DNA of 64,000 bases from Cephalopachus bancanus (GCA_027257055.1 JAPVLO010000182.1:8246001-8310000), one strand, 5' to 3'; counted from the stretch's first letter, positions 48,063 through 61,086 are shown. Numbers and translations: made by a program. The notes: generated by a model not told the origin, from the sequence alone.

Positions 48063-48257
48063 CTTTGAGTTGGCATCTCACTCTGTCGCCCAGACTGGAG
48101 TGCAGTGGCCGCTCCCGGCCACCGCAACCTCGACCTGCTGGGCTCCGGCGATCTTTCCGCCTCAGCCTTCCCGGTAGCCGGAATTATAGGCGAGCGCTAC
48201 CACGCCCGGCTAATTTTTTGATTTATTGTAGAGATGAGGTCTCGCCAAGTTGCCCAT
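48063..48257 (-). mobile_element. Alu, 5'-truncated
   Basis: Antisense; right arm and linker present, stops at GCCAAGTTGCCCATG. Confidence 0.92.
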
Positions 48258-49386
48258 GACCTGGGTCTCGGTTGCTCCCTGGTTACTGCCCCAGCCTCCT
48301 CCTGCTGTTCGTGTGGCTGTTCCTCCTCTCCTCCTAGGTTTCAGAGGGGCTTCCCGACCTTTCTGTCTAAAGCAGACCTCTGACCCTAGCTCTTTCATTC
48401 ACACGACTCTCTGACTCCTTTTACAATTCTTACTGCTTTTGGAAATTATCTGTTTAATGACCGATTGACTTTTTCCTTGTTTGTGTCCTCCATACAGGAG
48501 AGTAAGTTCCACAGAGGCTTTAACTATCTGTGACTTAGACATCACTGTGTCCCAACACCTAGCCCCATGCCGGGCCTGTCATAGGAAATTGATAGATATG
48601 GTGGCTGAACGAGAGAGGGAGTGGTTTAGGGTGGACGAGGAAGCCCAGCTTTGCAGGAGCGTTGGTCCCTGCAGCGAGGGAGGTGACTTGCAGCAGGAGA
48701 AGATGGAGCCCAGGAACTAGCCCAGAGAGGGATAGTCCCTGCAGCTGGACAGCACCTTTCCCTAAGGTGCCCAAGTGTGCTTCCTTAGCAGGGTTGACGG
48801 AGGGTGAGGAAGGCAGAAAGGGCTTCTAAGTTCCCCGCTTCTGTCACTGGTGAAGCTGCCTCCTTCCCACGGGAACGTCGTGTTTCAGGCTCAGAGTGTG
48901 GGCATACCCTCCCCATGTTCTCCTCCCCCAAAGGGGCGGTGACCCCCCACAGTGACCTTCGAGGATGCTATGGAGCTGGAAATAATTATGGCGGACCCGA
49001 GCATCCTCTCTGGGCTGCAGCATGAGAAAGAAACCTGTTCCTTGGGTCTTTAGGTGCTAAACTTTTGGTGTTTGTTATCAGAGTTTAGCCTGAGCTAATT
49101 AATATAAGGCTGTATCCACCATGTCTAATACATAGCAAGTGATCGATAAATGTTTTGTTGAGTTCCCTGGTGAGGAAGATCTGCTTATTCCTGCAAATGG
49201 AACAGAATTGTATTAAAGAGCTAAAGGAACCAGCTGCTTGCCCTTATTTGCCCAGATAGTGCGTATGTCCTTCTGAACTCCTTAAGGTCATCAGACTCCA
49301 TGTGTGTGAGTCCCTCTCCCTCTGGGTTTATCAGGGATCAACCGTGTAAAGGGTGTCCTTTAAGAACACCTCTTTCTTAAAGGCAA
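48258..49386. other. L2-like fragment and unique DNA
   Basis: 48430-48625 is L2-like (GTGTCCTCCATACAGGAGAG); a MIR/L2 tail sits at 49105-49165 (GATCGATAAATGTTTTGTTG). The rest is unique with no supported frame. Confidence 0.5.
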
Positions 49387-49669
49387 GCCGGGCTCAGTGG
49401 CTCAGCCTGTCATCCCGCGCCTTTGGGAGGCTGAGGTGAGTGGATGGCCTGAGCCCGCGGGTTCGAGACCCACCTGGGCAGCAAGATCTCATCTCTACAA
49501 TAAATAAAAAAATCAGCCGGGCATGGTAGCTCATGCCTGTAATTCCGGCTACTCGGAAGGCGGAGGCAGAAGGATCGCCGGAGCCCAGCAGGTCGAGGCT
49601 GCGGTGGCCGGGAGCGGCCACTGCACTCCAGTCTGGGCGACAGAGTGAGACTCCAACTCAAAAAAAAAA
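49387..49669 (+). mobile_element. Alu, 5-bp-deleted subfamily
   Basis: Sense; CCTGGGCAGCAAGATC and GTAATTCCGGCTACTCGG. Confidence 0.95.
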
Positions 49670-49807
49670 GGAACAAGCAAAGGAGAGTCTGTGAGTGACC
49701 CCTACAGTCAGTAAAAGGCAGCTACGATGGTCTTCCGTTTGACCTGTGCTGCCCCAAAGACACCCTGGTGGCAGATGCCACAGCATGGTTGGTTCTATTA
49801 TAAAAGA

Positions 49808-49975
49808 TCCCTGTGATGAGTTTCTGGGGACTCTTGATGGGAATTTATCTTAGCACTTTGGTGCCAGATCTTCTTGACCCAACTGTTTTTTATTTTGTTT
49901 TTTCCCCCAACTTATCTCTCCTTTCAGACTGGTTTCTTGGCTCTTCAGTGTTGAACAACCCCTAGAATTTCCAGA
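49808..49975. repeat. Duplicated segment, copy 2
   Basis: Uninterrupted counterpart of 47335-48062, preserving the pre-Alu arrangement. Confidence 0.65.
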
Positions 49976-50092
49976 GCCTATGGCTTAGTTGCACACTTTA
50001 AATTCAGTTTTGATTAAGAATTTTTCCACGAGGCTTAACAATTTCCTTCTTGTAGAGTCTTCATCTACCCCTAAAATGGACCTTGATCTCAG

Positions 50093-50382
50093 TTTTTTTT
50101 TTTTTTGAGTTGAGGTCTTACTTTGTCGCCCAGACTGGAGTGTAGTGGCATCGTCTTGGCTCACGGCAGCCTTAATCTCCTGGGCTCACGTGATCCTCCT
50201 CCGTCTCAATCTCCCAAGCAACTGGGACTACAAGCATGTACCACCATACCCGGTGGTATTTAAAAAATCTTTTTGTGGATACGAGTTGTTACTATGTTGC
50301 CCAGGCTAGTGGTCTCAAGCAATCCTCCTGCCTCGGCTTCCCAAAGTGTTGGGATTACAGGCATGAGCTACGACTCCTGGCC
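50093..50382 (-). mobile_element. AluJ-like
   Basis: Antisense dimer, diverged (GGCATGAGCTACGACTCCTG). Confidence 0.92.
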
Positions 50383-51275
50383 TGATCTCATGTTCATTGC
50401 CACCACTACACGAAGGTGTGGCTAAAATCCCTCCCTCTGTGGTGCAACCAATAGAAATTAGATTTTTTGAAAAAGAAATTTTACTTTGATTTCGAGGAAA
50501 CAAAACAAATTTAAGAGCGGAGACCTGAAAGAGTTTAGAGAGCACTGATTTTCTGGTTGACACATCTCACAGTCTGCTGGTTCTTAGATGAATCACTTAA
50601 CGCGCATTTATTGGGCTCCTTGTGAGTACTGGCACTAGGCACAGGGGATTCAATGATGAATACAGTGAGAGTTTTGGCGTCAGAGAGCTTTTAGTGTATA
50701 CCAAAAACTAGTAGGGAAAAGTTTTATGACACGACGTGATAGATATAATTGCGAGCACACATAACGGTGGGACTTTTTCAATACAGTTAAGAGGGTCCCA
50801 AATTCCCTCCTCCCCTGGTGCTTTCTGAGGAGACTTGACTCCAGTTTTGGGCACCACAAAGGCGACCCAAAAAACTCCGGAATTTATTTATAAACAATTG
50901 TGTATTTATTCTTGCATGTTTAAACTTCAGAGGGCTCTCTGTTTGATACAATACACCTACCGAGAAGCTTTTTTCACTGCTCAACTAAAAGGCATTTTAG
51001 GGGTACAGAGATCATGCCATTTTGGTCAAAAACTGCTGAACACTCAGCACAGTGTGGGCAGGTGCGTTGTAGTGGTGGAAGAACCGGTCACTTGTTTGCC
51101 ACAACTTGGGATTTTCTTCCACAAATCGTGATGCAACCTTCTTAAAACTTCCAGATAAAAACTTTGGTTGCTTGTTTGATCCAGAGGAACAAATTCCGCA
51201 CGTACTACAAGGGGCCTGCCCTCCAAAAAGACAATTCCTTTTTTGGGGGGGTCCCTCTTGTGTATTATTCCCGTT
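50383..51275. other. Mostly unique DNA
   Basis: 50590-50700 (GAGTACTGGCACTAGGCACA) is an old mammalian repeat scrap. No supported gene. Confidence 0.45.
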
Positions 51276-51934
51276 TCTTTTTTTTCTTTTAATTTTTTTC
51301 TTTTAAAGATATGGGGTACAATTCAGGGTGAGGTATACAAATGTTCATTATGCAGGTACCCTTGGTGATGAGGTGTGTCCACACCTCCGCCGGCAGATTC
51401 CCACTACTGTCAGTCTTTTTCTTATAGTATTACGATAATTATTCAAGGTCTACTTATGAGTGAGAACATGTGATGCTCAGTTCTTTGTTTCTGTGATAGA
51501 CTGCTCAGTATTAGAGACTCTAAATCCATCCAGGTTGCTATAAAGTTCATGATTTTGTCCTTCTTTATGGTTGCATAATATTTCATTGTGTATATGTACC
51601 ACATTTTTAAAATTTAGTCCTTTTTCAATGGGCAGCACAGTTGGTTCCATGTTCTTGCTATTGTGAACAATGCTGTCATAAATATACGTGCACAGGTATC
51701 TTTTATATAGAATGATTTGAGTTCCTCTGAGTATATTCCCAGTAGGGGGATTGTGGGGTCGTATGGAAGGCCAATTTTTAGATCTTTTAGGAATCACCAC
51801 ACTGTTTTCCACAGAGGTTGCACTAGTTTACACTCCCACCAACAGTGTGGAAGTGTTCCCTTTTCCCCACATCCTCTCCAGCATCTTTTGTTTTTTGAGT
51901 TATTGATGATGGTCATCCTGACTGGTGTTAGGTC
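51276..51934 (-). mobile_element. L1 3' end, antisense, 5'-truncated
   Basis: T-rich tail, then the terminal phrase GTACAATTCAGGGTGAGGTA and ORF2 C-terminal text to CCTGACTGGTGTTAGG. Same 3' terminus as the copies at 2884 and 4533, so one L1 lineage seeded all three. Confidence 0.88.
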
Positions 51935-53030
51935 CTGTTACTTTCTTTGCCAACCATTGTGGGGAATAAAAGATGGTAGAACTAATGATATTCTTTATTA
52001 CCATGGCAGTGCTCCACATTGGATGCGGCGGACCTACATCTCTGTACAGTATTATTCTTTTAAATAAATATGATTCAATACATGCATAACTTCATGTGAT
52101 TTAATTTGCGTACCTTTCTATGGCTTTGCATATAAACAAATAAGATGTCATAAAAAATTTCTTGAATAGACTATATCCCCTTTTCTATTTGGAAAATATG
52201 GCTGCTTTTCTATGGAACAAGAGTAGAAAGTAGCCCTTGCCCTGGAACATATATGGACTTTTCTACCCCAAGCTGTAAGTAGCACTCTCCGAGGTACCCA
52301 GTCTCGGGTTTCCTGGGAGAAGGACCGGGTTCTCATGTTCATCAGTGTTCCTTCCTCATGGCTCTGGCAGAGGAAGGAAGGAGTCCTGATCAACTCCAGA
52401 AGGGACATTTTCCTTCAGGTCACCTTCCAGAGAGGTCAGAGACCCTCACTGAAAACAGCATCATCAGTCTTTACTCTCTTGATCCAGTTCTGTACTGAAA
52501 GAAATAACAGAACCGGGTTGGAAAAAAGAGAAATGAAAGCACCCCATTGTCACCCCCAGTGAGGTGGGTAGGTGGGGTTGACACTGCCGAGAAGGTGGTT
52601 TCTGGTTGTTTCTGCTCCAGCGCTTTTCTGTGAAGTCACCAGGGGGTCTGTGAGGGTCACAGAGCATGGGGGAAGATGATGCTCTCTTCTGTGCTGGGCT
52701 CTGTTTCCGTCCTTGTTCTTCTGTCTTCTGGTGGCTTTCTGGAAGGGCAATCACTCCCAGATGACTTGGGAGTGGAGAAGGGAGGGCTTTCCAGAATCAG
52801 GGGAGGTCTCTTTATTCCTTAGGTTAGGGCATTGAACCAAGGTCCTCCAGGAACAGTTTCTCCGTATTAGCTCTCAACTCCATGTGTAAGAAGGAGAGGA
52901 AAAAAGAATTGGAAATATGCTATCCATTTTTAGGAACAACCCTGATGGGGACACTGAAAAGAACCGAGCAGTTCCCTCCCCCCCACATGCTGGCAAACGT
53001 CCTGGCTTTAGGGTCAGGATCTGGGGTTGT
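51935..53030. other. Unique, no feature seen
   Basis: Overlapping frames on both strands near 52335-52754; none recognisable. Confidence 0.5.
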
Positions 53031-53115
53031 GTTCTAGTCCTGTTGCCTCCTAACTGAATGACTTCACTTCTAAGAGTTTGCGTTCCCTATCTGCATAACG
53101 AGGAGGGGATAACTG
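53031..53115 (+). mobile_element. MIR fragment
   Basis: CTAACTGAATGACTTCACTT and CCCTATCTGCATAACGAGG. Confidence 0.6.
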
Positions 53116-53369
53116 TGTAAAAAGTATCTCTAAGTATCAATGTTGTACAAGGGACAGTCAATTCTACTTCAGGTAAAGTAAGACCGTGAGACCCCACATG
53201 GAAATATTGTCCCTTGGCCTCGACGCATAATACCTTGGGACTCTGTCCAGACCATGACTTTCTTCAGGGTCTCCTGTTTTCCCAGGGCTCCAGAACAACC
53301 AAGAGGTAAGCAGGAGCCTTCGGGGATTTTCCCTGTCTCTTGTCAAGGGCTTGCCCAACATCTCCTTTC

Positions 53370-53670
53370 CCCTGTTTGTCTCCTTGCAAATGCTCTTCCC
53401 TGGCCTGTGGTGCCTCTCCTGACTTGTTTGCTAGGCTATTCCTGACTCACGGCCCAGGACAAACGCTACCTGCTCTCTGTAACTTTTTCTGACTTGCTGA
53501 GAAAATCAATTTCTTGCTCATCGTGTTCCTGTAGAACATCACGGAGTCCTCTGTTACTGCCTAATCAAGTCTAGTTACAGCTGTTTCTTACACTTCTGTC
53601 TTTCTTGTTAGACTGTGAGCTCTTCCAAGTCAAGGATTGCATTTTCTTACTCGGGACCAAGGATGGAGAT
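53370..53670 (+). mobile_element. L2 3' fragment
   Basis: TGCTCTTCCCTGGCCTGTGG, TTCCTGACTCACGGCCC and TTAGACTGTGAGCTCTTCCA. Confidence 0.75.
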
Positions 53671-53869
53671 GTGCTCAGGCATCTTCGTTTTCATAGCCAT
53701 GCCACTAGGGCCGGGCTTGAACCCTCTCCCACAACACAGAAGAAGGAAGGGTTGATTGGGAGGGAATGGGAAGGAGATGTGTAGAGATGCTTCTCTGGTT
53801 TTTCCAATGCCTGCAAATTAGGAGAAAAGGAAATGGCATGGGTAAGACCCAGTCAGTCTTAAGATTCAG

Positions 53870-54035
53870 TAATTTGCCCAGCAACATGTACCCACAGGAG
53901 GAAGAAATTCTGCATGAAATAAAGAGTGAATTGAAGCTAGAAGACCTGGGTTCAAGTCCACTTATTGACAGAGGTATCTTGGGCATGTCAACCATTCTAG
54001 GCCATAGCTTCTGGCCCGGGGGAAAAATACTTGTT
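53870..54035 (+). mobile_element. MIR fragment
   Basis: GACCTGGGTTCAAGTCCACT and TTGGGCATGTCAACC. Confidence 0.7.
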
Positions 54036-54044
54036 CTATGGTTG

Positions 54045-54600
54045 TGATGCCAGGTAGGGTGCAGTGTGGGTTTTTTTGACTTGGCCACAGAAAAGAATTT
54101 CAATGCCAGGTAGGGTGCAGTGTGGGTTCTTTGGACTTGGCCACAGGAAATAATTTCAAAACAAGTCTCAAGTATAGTTTAAGACAAAATTTATTAAAAA
54201 GAGACATGCCCAAAGGGCATGGGTACCTTAAGAACTTGCTTGCCTTTGACCTGAAGTTTTATATGCTTTTACAACCATGATTAAGCAAACCATGAGTTAG
54301 GAAGGGTAGGCTTCAGGTATCTGGTCACGAGTACTGATTACCACCTCTTCACCTTCTATGAGCTAAGGGGGGATGACTGCAGGTGGCTGATCATGAGATT
54401 TGTTGACCATCTCTCAACCTTCTAAGACAAAAAGACCTTCTAAATAATTAAAGGTATTGCCTAACTAGATTTGGGTTTTTCTTAGAACATCATTTCTGCA
54501 TTTTGGGTAATTCCCTATTATGTCTATTATTTACTGCACCAGTAGATCCACGTTCCAGCCCACAAGATGGCCAGGTCTGGTGTGCCTGGTTGGTAGGGTG
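54045..54600 (-). mobile_element. ERV LTR-like, antisense, with duplicated 3' segment
   Basis: Minus strand shows a TATA box (GCATATAAAACTTC), an AATAAA signal (TTTTTAATAAATTTTG) and a terminal ...CTACCTGGCATCA. The last 56 bp occur twice in tandem. The far end is unresolved. Confidence 0.5.
54047..54158. repeat. Tandem duplication, 2 x 56 bp
   Basis: ATGCCAGGTAGGGTGCAGTG starts each copy (54047 and 54103); a handful of substitutions separate them. Confidence 0.92.
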
Positions 54601-54754
54601 AAGGTTGTGTACCACTAGAAAGATGTCTGGATGTTTACCCTATTTTAACTTAAACCTGCCTATAAGAAACTCATCTGTCTCTGTCTCACCTACACTGAGT
54701 AACCTGCCTCAGCTGTATAGCAAAGACAGTGCAGTACTACCTGTTTACCAAATC

Positions 54755-55110
54755 CTGTTTTCTTTCCTTCTGAGTATCCAGCCTCCCTCAGAATTAGTGT
54801 GTGACTAAGTCCTGGCCAATGAAAGTGGGTGAAACTGCCATTCCCTATGTCCAGGTCTGGCTCATAGAAACGTCCCCTGGGATGTTTCAGTCTCTCTCTC
54901 TCTCCCTGTCTGTGCACTGTAAGAAAGGGACTTGGAGGCTGTAGGGTACGACAATGCCACAGATGAAAGGAGCCTGGAACCCCCATGTGTAAGAGAAGCG
55001 TCCCTCCTTTCTGCTTCCTACATCGAACTGTGATGAGAACAAGAGATGCTTTCATTGTGTTAAGCCACTGAAATCTTGGGGTCATTCTTTATAGCAGTTA
55101 GCCTACTTTG
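54755..55110 (+). mobile_element. Probable ERVL/MaLR-type LTR
   Basis: GTGTGTGACTAAGTCCTGGC, then GTGTTAAGCCACTGAAATCT and TTTATAGCAGTTAGCCTA follow the MaLR/ERVL LTR pattern. Confidence 0.5.
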
Positions 55111-55805
55111 ACAGGGTTTGAGTGGATAAAATTCTTCAGAAACTTCAAAGTTCTATACTAACGTTACTGGTTAATTATTACGGCTTTTATTCTAGAAAAG
55201 CATTTGAGTGCACAGCTGGGGATTTTTTTTCCCCCAGGCTCTATTAAGTCCCTTGAGTCTTCTCAAGGATGGTAGGGAAACTGGGAGACATGCAGTGAGT
55301 GGTGTGACTGCACGGTGATGTGCACGGCTCAGTGTCAGGGGTAAGACTCCTTCCAGGAAGAGGAGCCCTGACCGACTGTTCCACCATGCTTGGAAGAGCA
55401 GGCTGATGTCAGAACGGACAGTGGGTGTCAGGAACCAGCATGGGGGACATCTGATGGGCCTGGGTCTGCTGCCTGGGCTGTGGCTACTTGGGGGCTGGAA
55501 TTGAATCGATTGTCAACAAGCCTTGGAAAGCTTTGTTGGTCCTGTGAGCCACCCAGAGCTCTGTTCCTATCAGACACGGCTGCTCCTAGTGTTTGATCCC
55601 AATTGGCTATTAACCAGAGTCTTCTGACCTGGCCCGGCAGAGACCTGACAGAACACACAGGACATTCAGCAGACATCGACCCATCCCACCACGTGGGCAG
55701 GGGGTGGGGTGTGGTATGGAGGTGTCCAGACACCAGCCTTCTGGGTGTTTCTCCAAGGAAGCGGTGACCAATCAGAGGACGATTCATGGAAAGAAGAGGG
55801 AAGGT
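55111..55805. other. Unique, no feature seen
   Basis: No repeat, RNA or gene signal I can support. Confidence 0.5.
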
Positions 55806-56035
55806 AAAGGTAGCGCTCCCTTATTGATCACCAGTTATAGGGCAGGCACTTTATCTCCATGAACTTTTTTCATCTTTGTAACAACTCTGAGATAGGGATC
55901 ATTATTCCCACGCCTACAGACAAGGAAACTGAGACCCAGGGGGGTAGAGTAATTTGCCCAGGGTCACACAGCTAGTAAACGTTAGAGCCAGGATTCACAC
56001 TTCTGTCTCTATGACTTAAAAGCCTGTGTCCTGTC
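55806..56035 (-). mobile_element. MIR, antisense
   Basis: TATAGGGCAGGCACTTTATC, CAAGGAAACTGAGACCCAGG and GGTCACACAGCTAGTAAACG: a well preserved MIR. Confidence 0.9.
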
Positions 56036-57006
56036 CTGACACTGCACCTTGCACTTCCCAATAAAGTAGAGGAACAATTCCTTCATTGGGTCTGGCCCAA
56101 GAAAAGGGACCCCTAGTTTAGTCTAGGGATTCTTCATGGCGTTGCCGCCTCTCACTAGCAGATCTGTGCTGAGGAGCATTCCTTTATTCTTGACTTTGGG
56201 AGAAACTCCTTGTGAGCGCATAAAGCCTCAGGTCAAAGGTAGAGGCCACCAGGAAAAGGAAATGGGGAGAACAGGGGGCAGGTGAGTACTGGGGAGTGAC
56301 GGGGAGAAAGAAAAGGAGAGAGAAGAAGCTGAGAAGGTAAACATAGAAAGGAAGAGAGAAAGAAGCAAGGGCTGGAGGAAGGCGTTGGCTCCCTGGAGGC
56401 TTTCCTCTGGACTTGGGTGTTTTCACTGTGGGAAGGGAGGTGGCAGATGGCAGGTGCTTGGGTGTCCTTCAGTGCCTGAGAATCCCGTAGGGTCTGCTGC
56501 TTCTCTGGTATCTAGCTGGTTCCCAGTTTACCCTAACTCCAAAGCTGAGAACAGTGTCACCTGTTTCCAGTTGAGCAATCAGTCATTCAAAACCTAGCCC
56601 TTCCTGAGTCTCTTCCTGGGGCCACACAAGCCACGCCTTCAGCACAGACCTGCTTTTTCTTGGGATGCGTGCAGGCTGTGTCCGGGAGAATCATGCCCTC
56701 TGGTTTGGATGTACCTAGCCTGGGAGGCCAGGGCAGATGCCACCACGGGGCTTCCAGGCAGGCCTGCCCTGACCATCTAGCTGGCTCCCCTGGGAAACGC
56801 CTGGTACAGCGATACCACATTTGTCTTTTTCAAGCCGTCATTCCATTAATATTTATGTCTAACCCATAAAACCTTCAACAACAGCCAGCGCCACTTCTCT
56901 GATCCTGACTGGGAGAGGATAATGCATTGAAAAGAAAGTGGCTTCTCCAGACACAGGTCTCTTGTTCAGAGAGTCTCTGGGCTGGGCCACAGAATAGCTG
57001 GAGTCC
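56036..57006. other. Unique, no feature seen
   Basis: A purine-rich stretch at 56250-56380; no supported frame. Confidence 0.5.
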
Positions 57007-57450
57007 TGTTGGCATCAGAATTATAACAAGACCAGTGAGGTCATAGTCAATGGATTAATTATAGCACGGCTGGTGAGAAAAGTTCAACCTCCTGTGATAA
57101 ACACAGCTTCGCTACTTTAAGTGAACAATTTCCTACAGCAAACGTTCTTAACACATGTCTCGAATAGCAAACTCCAATGGTCTACTGGTTACAAGACAAC
57201 AGTCCTTAGCACTCTTAAACTATTCCCACACTATCCCCACACTCCAGCCTCCCTGCTAGCTTCCCTGGAGCCTTCCCGTGGGGCTGAGCTCCAGGGACGG
57301 CAATGAGGATCCTGGCTAGTGGCTTGTGGCAAAGATGCACTTGGTGAATTTTTCTCAGACTTCGAGTGAAGTAGGAGGAATGAGCAGCAGCTGGGCCTCT
57401 AGAAATACCCCCTGGTGACCCGGAGATGTGCCCATGTGTTGGCATCAGAA
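57007..57450. other. Candidate 416-bp insertion flanked by a 14-bp direct repeat
   Basis: TGTTGGCATCAGAA occurs at 57007-57020 and 57437-57450. Between them lie a copy of 57660-57867 and about 211 bp of other DNA. There is no A-tail and no TIR. Confidence 0.6.
57018..57225. repeat. 208-bp direct repeat, copy 1
   Basis: Identical to 57660-57867 at 205 of 208 positions. Contains GGATTAATTATAGCACGG. Confidence 0.98.
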
Positions 57451-57659
57451 AGGAAAAATTGTGCAGGCAGCGTCTCATTAAACCTCCTTACATGAGAATT
57501 CCCCTGTCGTGGAAAATCGAGATTCTGCATGGTGTTTTAAAGTTAATCCGTTAGAACGACTTGTTTATTTTACTTTCAACATAACCCTTTTTTAGGGAAG
57601 AAATGCCTTTAGTCATGCTCCTAATTTTAAGAGGCTCTGCCGAATCTTTTTCACCGGCT

Positions 57660-57867
57660 GAATTATAACAAGACCAGTGAGGTCATAGTCAGTGGATTAA
57701 TTATAGCACGGCTGGTGAGAAAAATTCAACCTCCTGTGATAAACACAGCTTCGCTACTTTAAGTGAACAATTTCCTACAGCAAACGTTCTTAACACATGT
57801 CTCGAATAGCAAACTCCAATGGTCTACTGGTTACAAGACAACAATCCTTAGCACTCTTAAACTATTC
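57660..57867. repeat. 208-bp direct repeat, copy 2
   Basis: Offset 642 bp from copy 1; flanks differ on both sides, so it is not a simple tandem duplication. Confidence 0.98.
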
Positions 57868-57912
57868 AATATTATAGAAAGGTTCTTTGCCTTCTTTTTA
57901 GAAATAGACTTA

Positions 57913-58204
57913 GCCGGGCTCGGTGGCTCAACCTGTAATCCCGCGCCTTTGGGAGGCTGAGGTGAGTGGATTGTCTAAACCCGCGGGTTCGAGATCCGCC
58001 TGGGCAGCGAGACCTCATCTCTACAATAAATCAAAAAATCAGCCAGGCATGGTAGCGTATGCCTGTAATTCCGGCTACCTGGAAGGCTGAGTCGGAAGGA
58101 TCACTGGAGCCCAGCAGGTCGAGGCTGCGGTGGCCGGGAGTGGCCACTGCACTCCAGTCTGGGCGACAGAGTGAGACTCCAACTCAAAAAAAAAAAAAAA
58201 AAAA
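57913..58204 (+). mobile_element. Alu, 5-bp-deleted subfamily
   Basis: Sense; target duplication GAAATAGACTTA at 57901-57912 and 58205-58216, perfect. Long pure A-tail: probably among the youngest copies. Confidence 0.97.
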
Positions 58205-58216
58205 GAAATAGACTTA

Positions 58217-59262
58217 GATGTAAACTCAATTTGATGACAGGATGCATACAAAATATGAATTTAACCTAAATTTTGTATCTGATATGTAAATATATTCTTA
58301 CCTTTTTCATCTGTCTAAGCAAGGTCCCATGCCAGTCCAAGGCCTGACATCCTCAAAGCACTTATGTCAATAGCTTCTTTCCTTCGTGTTTGTTCTGAAT
58401 GTTTTTTTCATTAGCTGCCATTTAGTCAAGGTTGAATAAAAGAATCTGGGGATTATTATATACTATATATATGTGGAATATATATGTGGAAAAATATATA
58501 TGGAAATATGTAGATTTCCATATCTATTTGTAATATTTGCGGAGAGAGCTGCTCTGCAGTCTAATGGGGGTAGATTTCGAACGAGCTGGAAGCTTGCCTG
58601 GGAAGCAAGGAAAGTAGAGGGGCAGCTTTATTCACATTTGTTCCTCTCTTGGGTACCACCTGAGGTCTAAATTTGGAGACCTTCCTTGCAAGGGAGCGAA
58701 CCCCGGGAAAATATCAAAGCATAGCATCTGAGGATCAGAAAGGATAGATGGCATTTTCTGTCTAATCCTCGCCCAGTGTGTGACTTTTTGTGTGGACTGT
58801 ATCCATCATGTGATGGATACATGTGTGATGGATACCCACGAGCACAGCACTCACTGCAGGCCTGACACGCAGCCAGTGCTTGGTGAACGCTGAATGATTA
58901 GATGGATCAGTGAGCAGTCCCATCTCCCAAGCTGCCTGTGTGTCTGGGTCCCAGAGAATGTACCAATTCTCTCATTTTACATAGATCCTTTACCTATAAC
59001 CAGTTGTGGCTTTTGCCAGTTGGTGCCCTGTCTCTCTCCCCTGGGCTTGGGCAATGAATGATGGTGGGAACAACTAGACACAGGCTGCTCCCAAGACACC
59101 TTGAAAGGTCATCCTGGTGGTTGGATGACAGACTGGGCATACTCTGGCTGTGCTGTGTTGATCTTTTCTTAGACCAATGAGCTCAAGGGATTGTCCCTGC
59201 TGTCATCTCATGTGTTTTCTTGATGTCCCAGGGAAGGCCAGGATCATTCTATTTCCCTAGAT
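58217..59262. other. Unique DNA with small repeats
   Basis: AT-rich run at 58455-58505; short palindrome at 58798-58821; a MIR/L2 tail at 58850-58900 (CAGTGCTTGGTGAACGCTGA). Confidence 0.5.
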
Positions 59263-59480
59263 CAGAAGTTGGCCGAGTTTTTCTGGAGAGGGTCATATGG
59301 CAAATATTTTAGGATCTGTGGGCCATACAGTTTCTGTCGCAGCTGCTCAATTCTGCCATTATAGTGTGAAAGCAGACACAGATAACAGGTAAACAAGTAT
59401 AGTGGTGTTTCAATAAAACTTTATTTATAAAAGTGGTGGGCCAGATTTGGCCCATGGGCCATACTTGCACTAAACTGTGA
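59263..59480. mobile_element. hAT-Charlie-type non-autonomous element
   Basis: GTGGGCCATACAGTTTCTGT, CTCAATTCTGCCATTATAGT and TTTCAATAAAACTTTATTTA belong to a very common mammalian MER1-group repeat. Family member not assigned. Confidence 0.75.
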
Positions 59481-59529
59481 AGTCCACAAAACAGGGAGTG
59501 TGTCTGTTTTTGGCTGAGAGGGAGTACAT

Positions 59530-59825
59530 AGTAATGGTCAAGATCATAGTCTGGAATCTGACAGCTTGGGTCCAAACCCTGTTCTGTCACTTCCTAGTAG
59601 GTGACTATGAGATGTTGCTTAACTTCTCTGTGCCTCAGGGTCCTCATCTGAAAAGTGTCTGTCTCGTAGGGCTATTGTGAGATAATAAGAGAATTAAGTG
59701 AGATAATATAGGACACTGAACTTTTATGCCCACACGTAAAAAGCACATAGTGACGGTTAGATATCATTAATTTGATCTCCGATACTTAGCGCAGTGCCTG
59801 GCATGGCGAAGATGCTTAATAAAGA
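59530..59825 (+). mobile_element. MIR
   Basis: GGGTCCAAACCCTGTTCTGT, CTTCTCTGTGCCTCAGGGTC and a tail with GCGCAGTGCCTGGCATGG, possibly two MIR/L2 pieces joined. Confidence 0.85.
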
Positions 59826-60120
59826 TTCATGGCATGAACCTGAGGTCCAGGATGCAAAACATGTTGAGTGCTGTCTCCGAGGGAGGGAGCAGCAGCAAAT
59901 GAAGTCGCAAGGCTGACCTCCAGACTTCTAGCCTGTCCTCCTGAAGCCTTCAATGGCACAGCGAGTTCTTGTTAGGAAGACTTTAAGTTACTTCTTGTCT
60001 TATCATCTTCTACAGGACAACTTTTTTTTGTAGGTTTCTTGCCTCCACCCTCCCAACCTCAGAAAACATCTCCCTGAAGGGATGAAGGTTAGGAAAAATC
60101 TCTTTGACTTCTAGATTATT
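59826..60120. other. Unique, no feature seen
   Basis: Short unique spacer. Confidence 0.5.
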
Positions 60121-61013
<893 letters not shown>

Positions 61014-61086
61014 AAATTGTTAAACCCAAATTTCAGAATCCGAGAGACCAACAAAGAGCCAACTCTGATGCAAACACACAAGGGTC

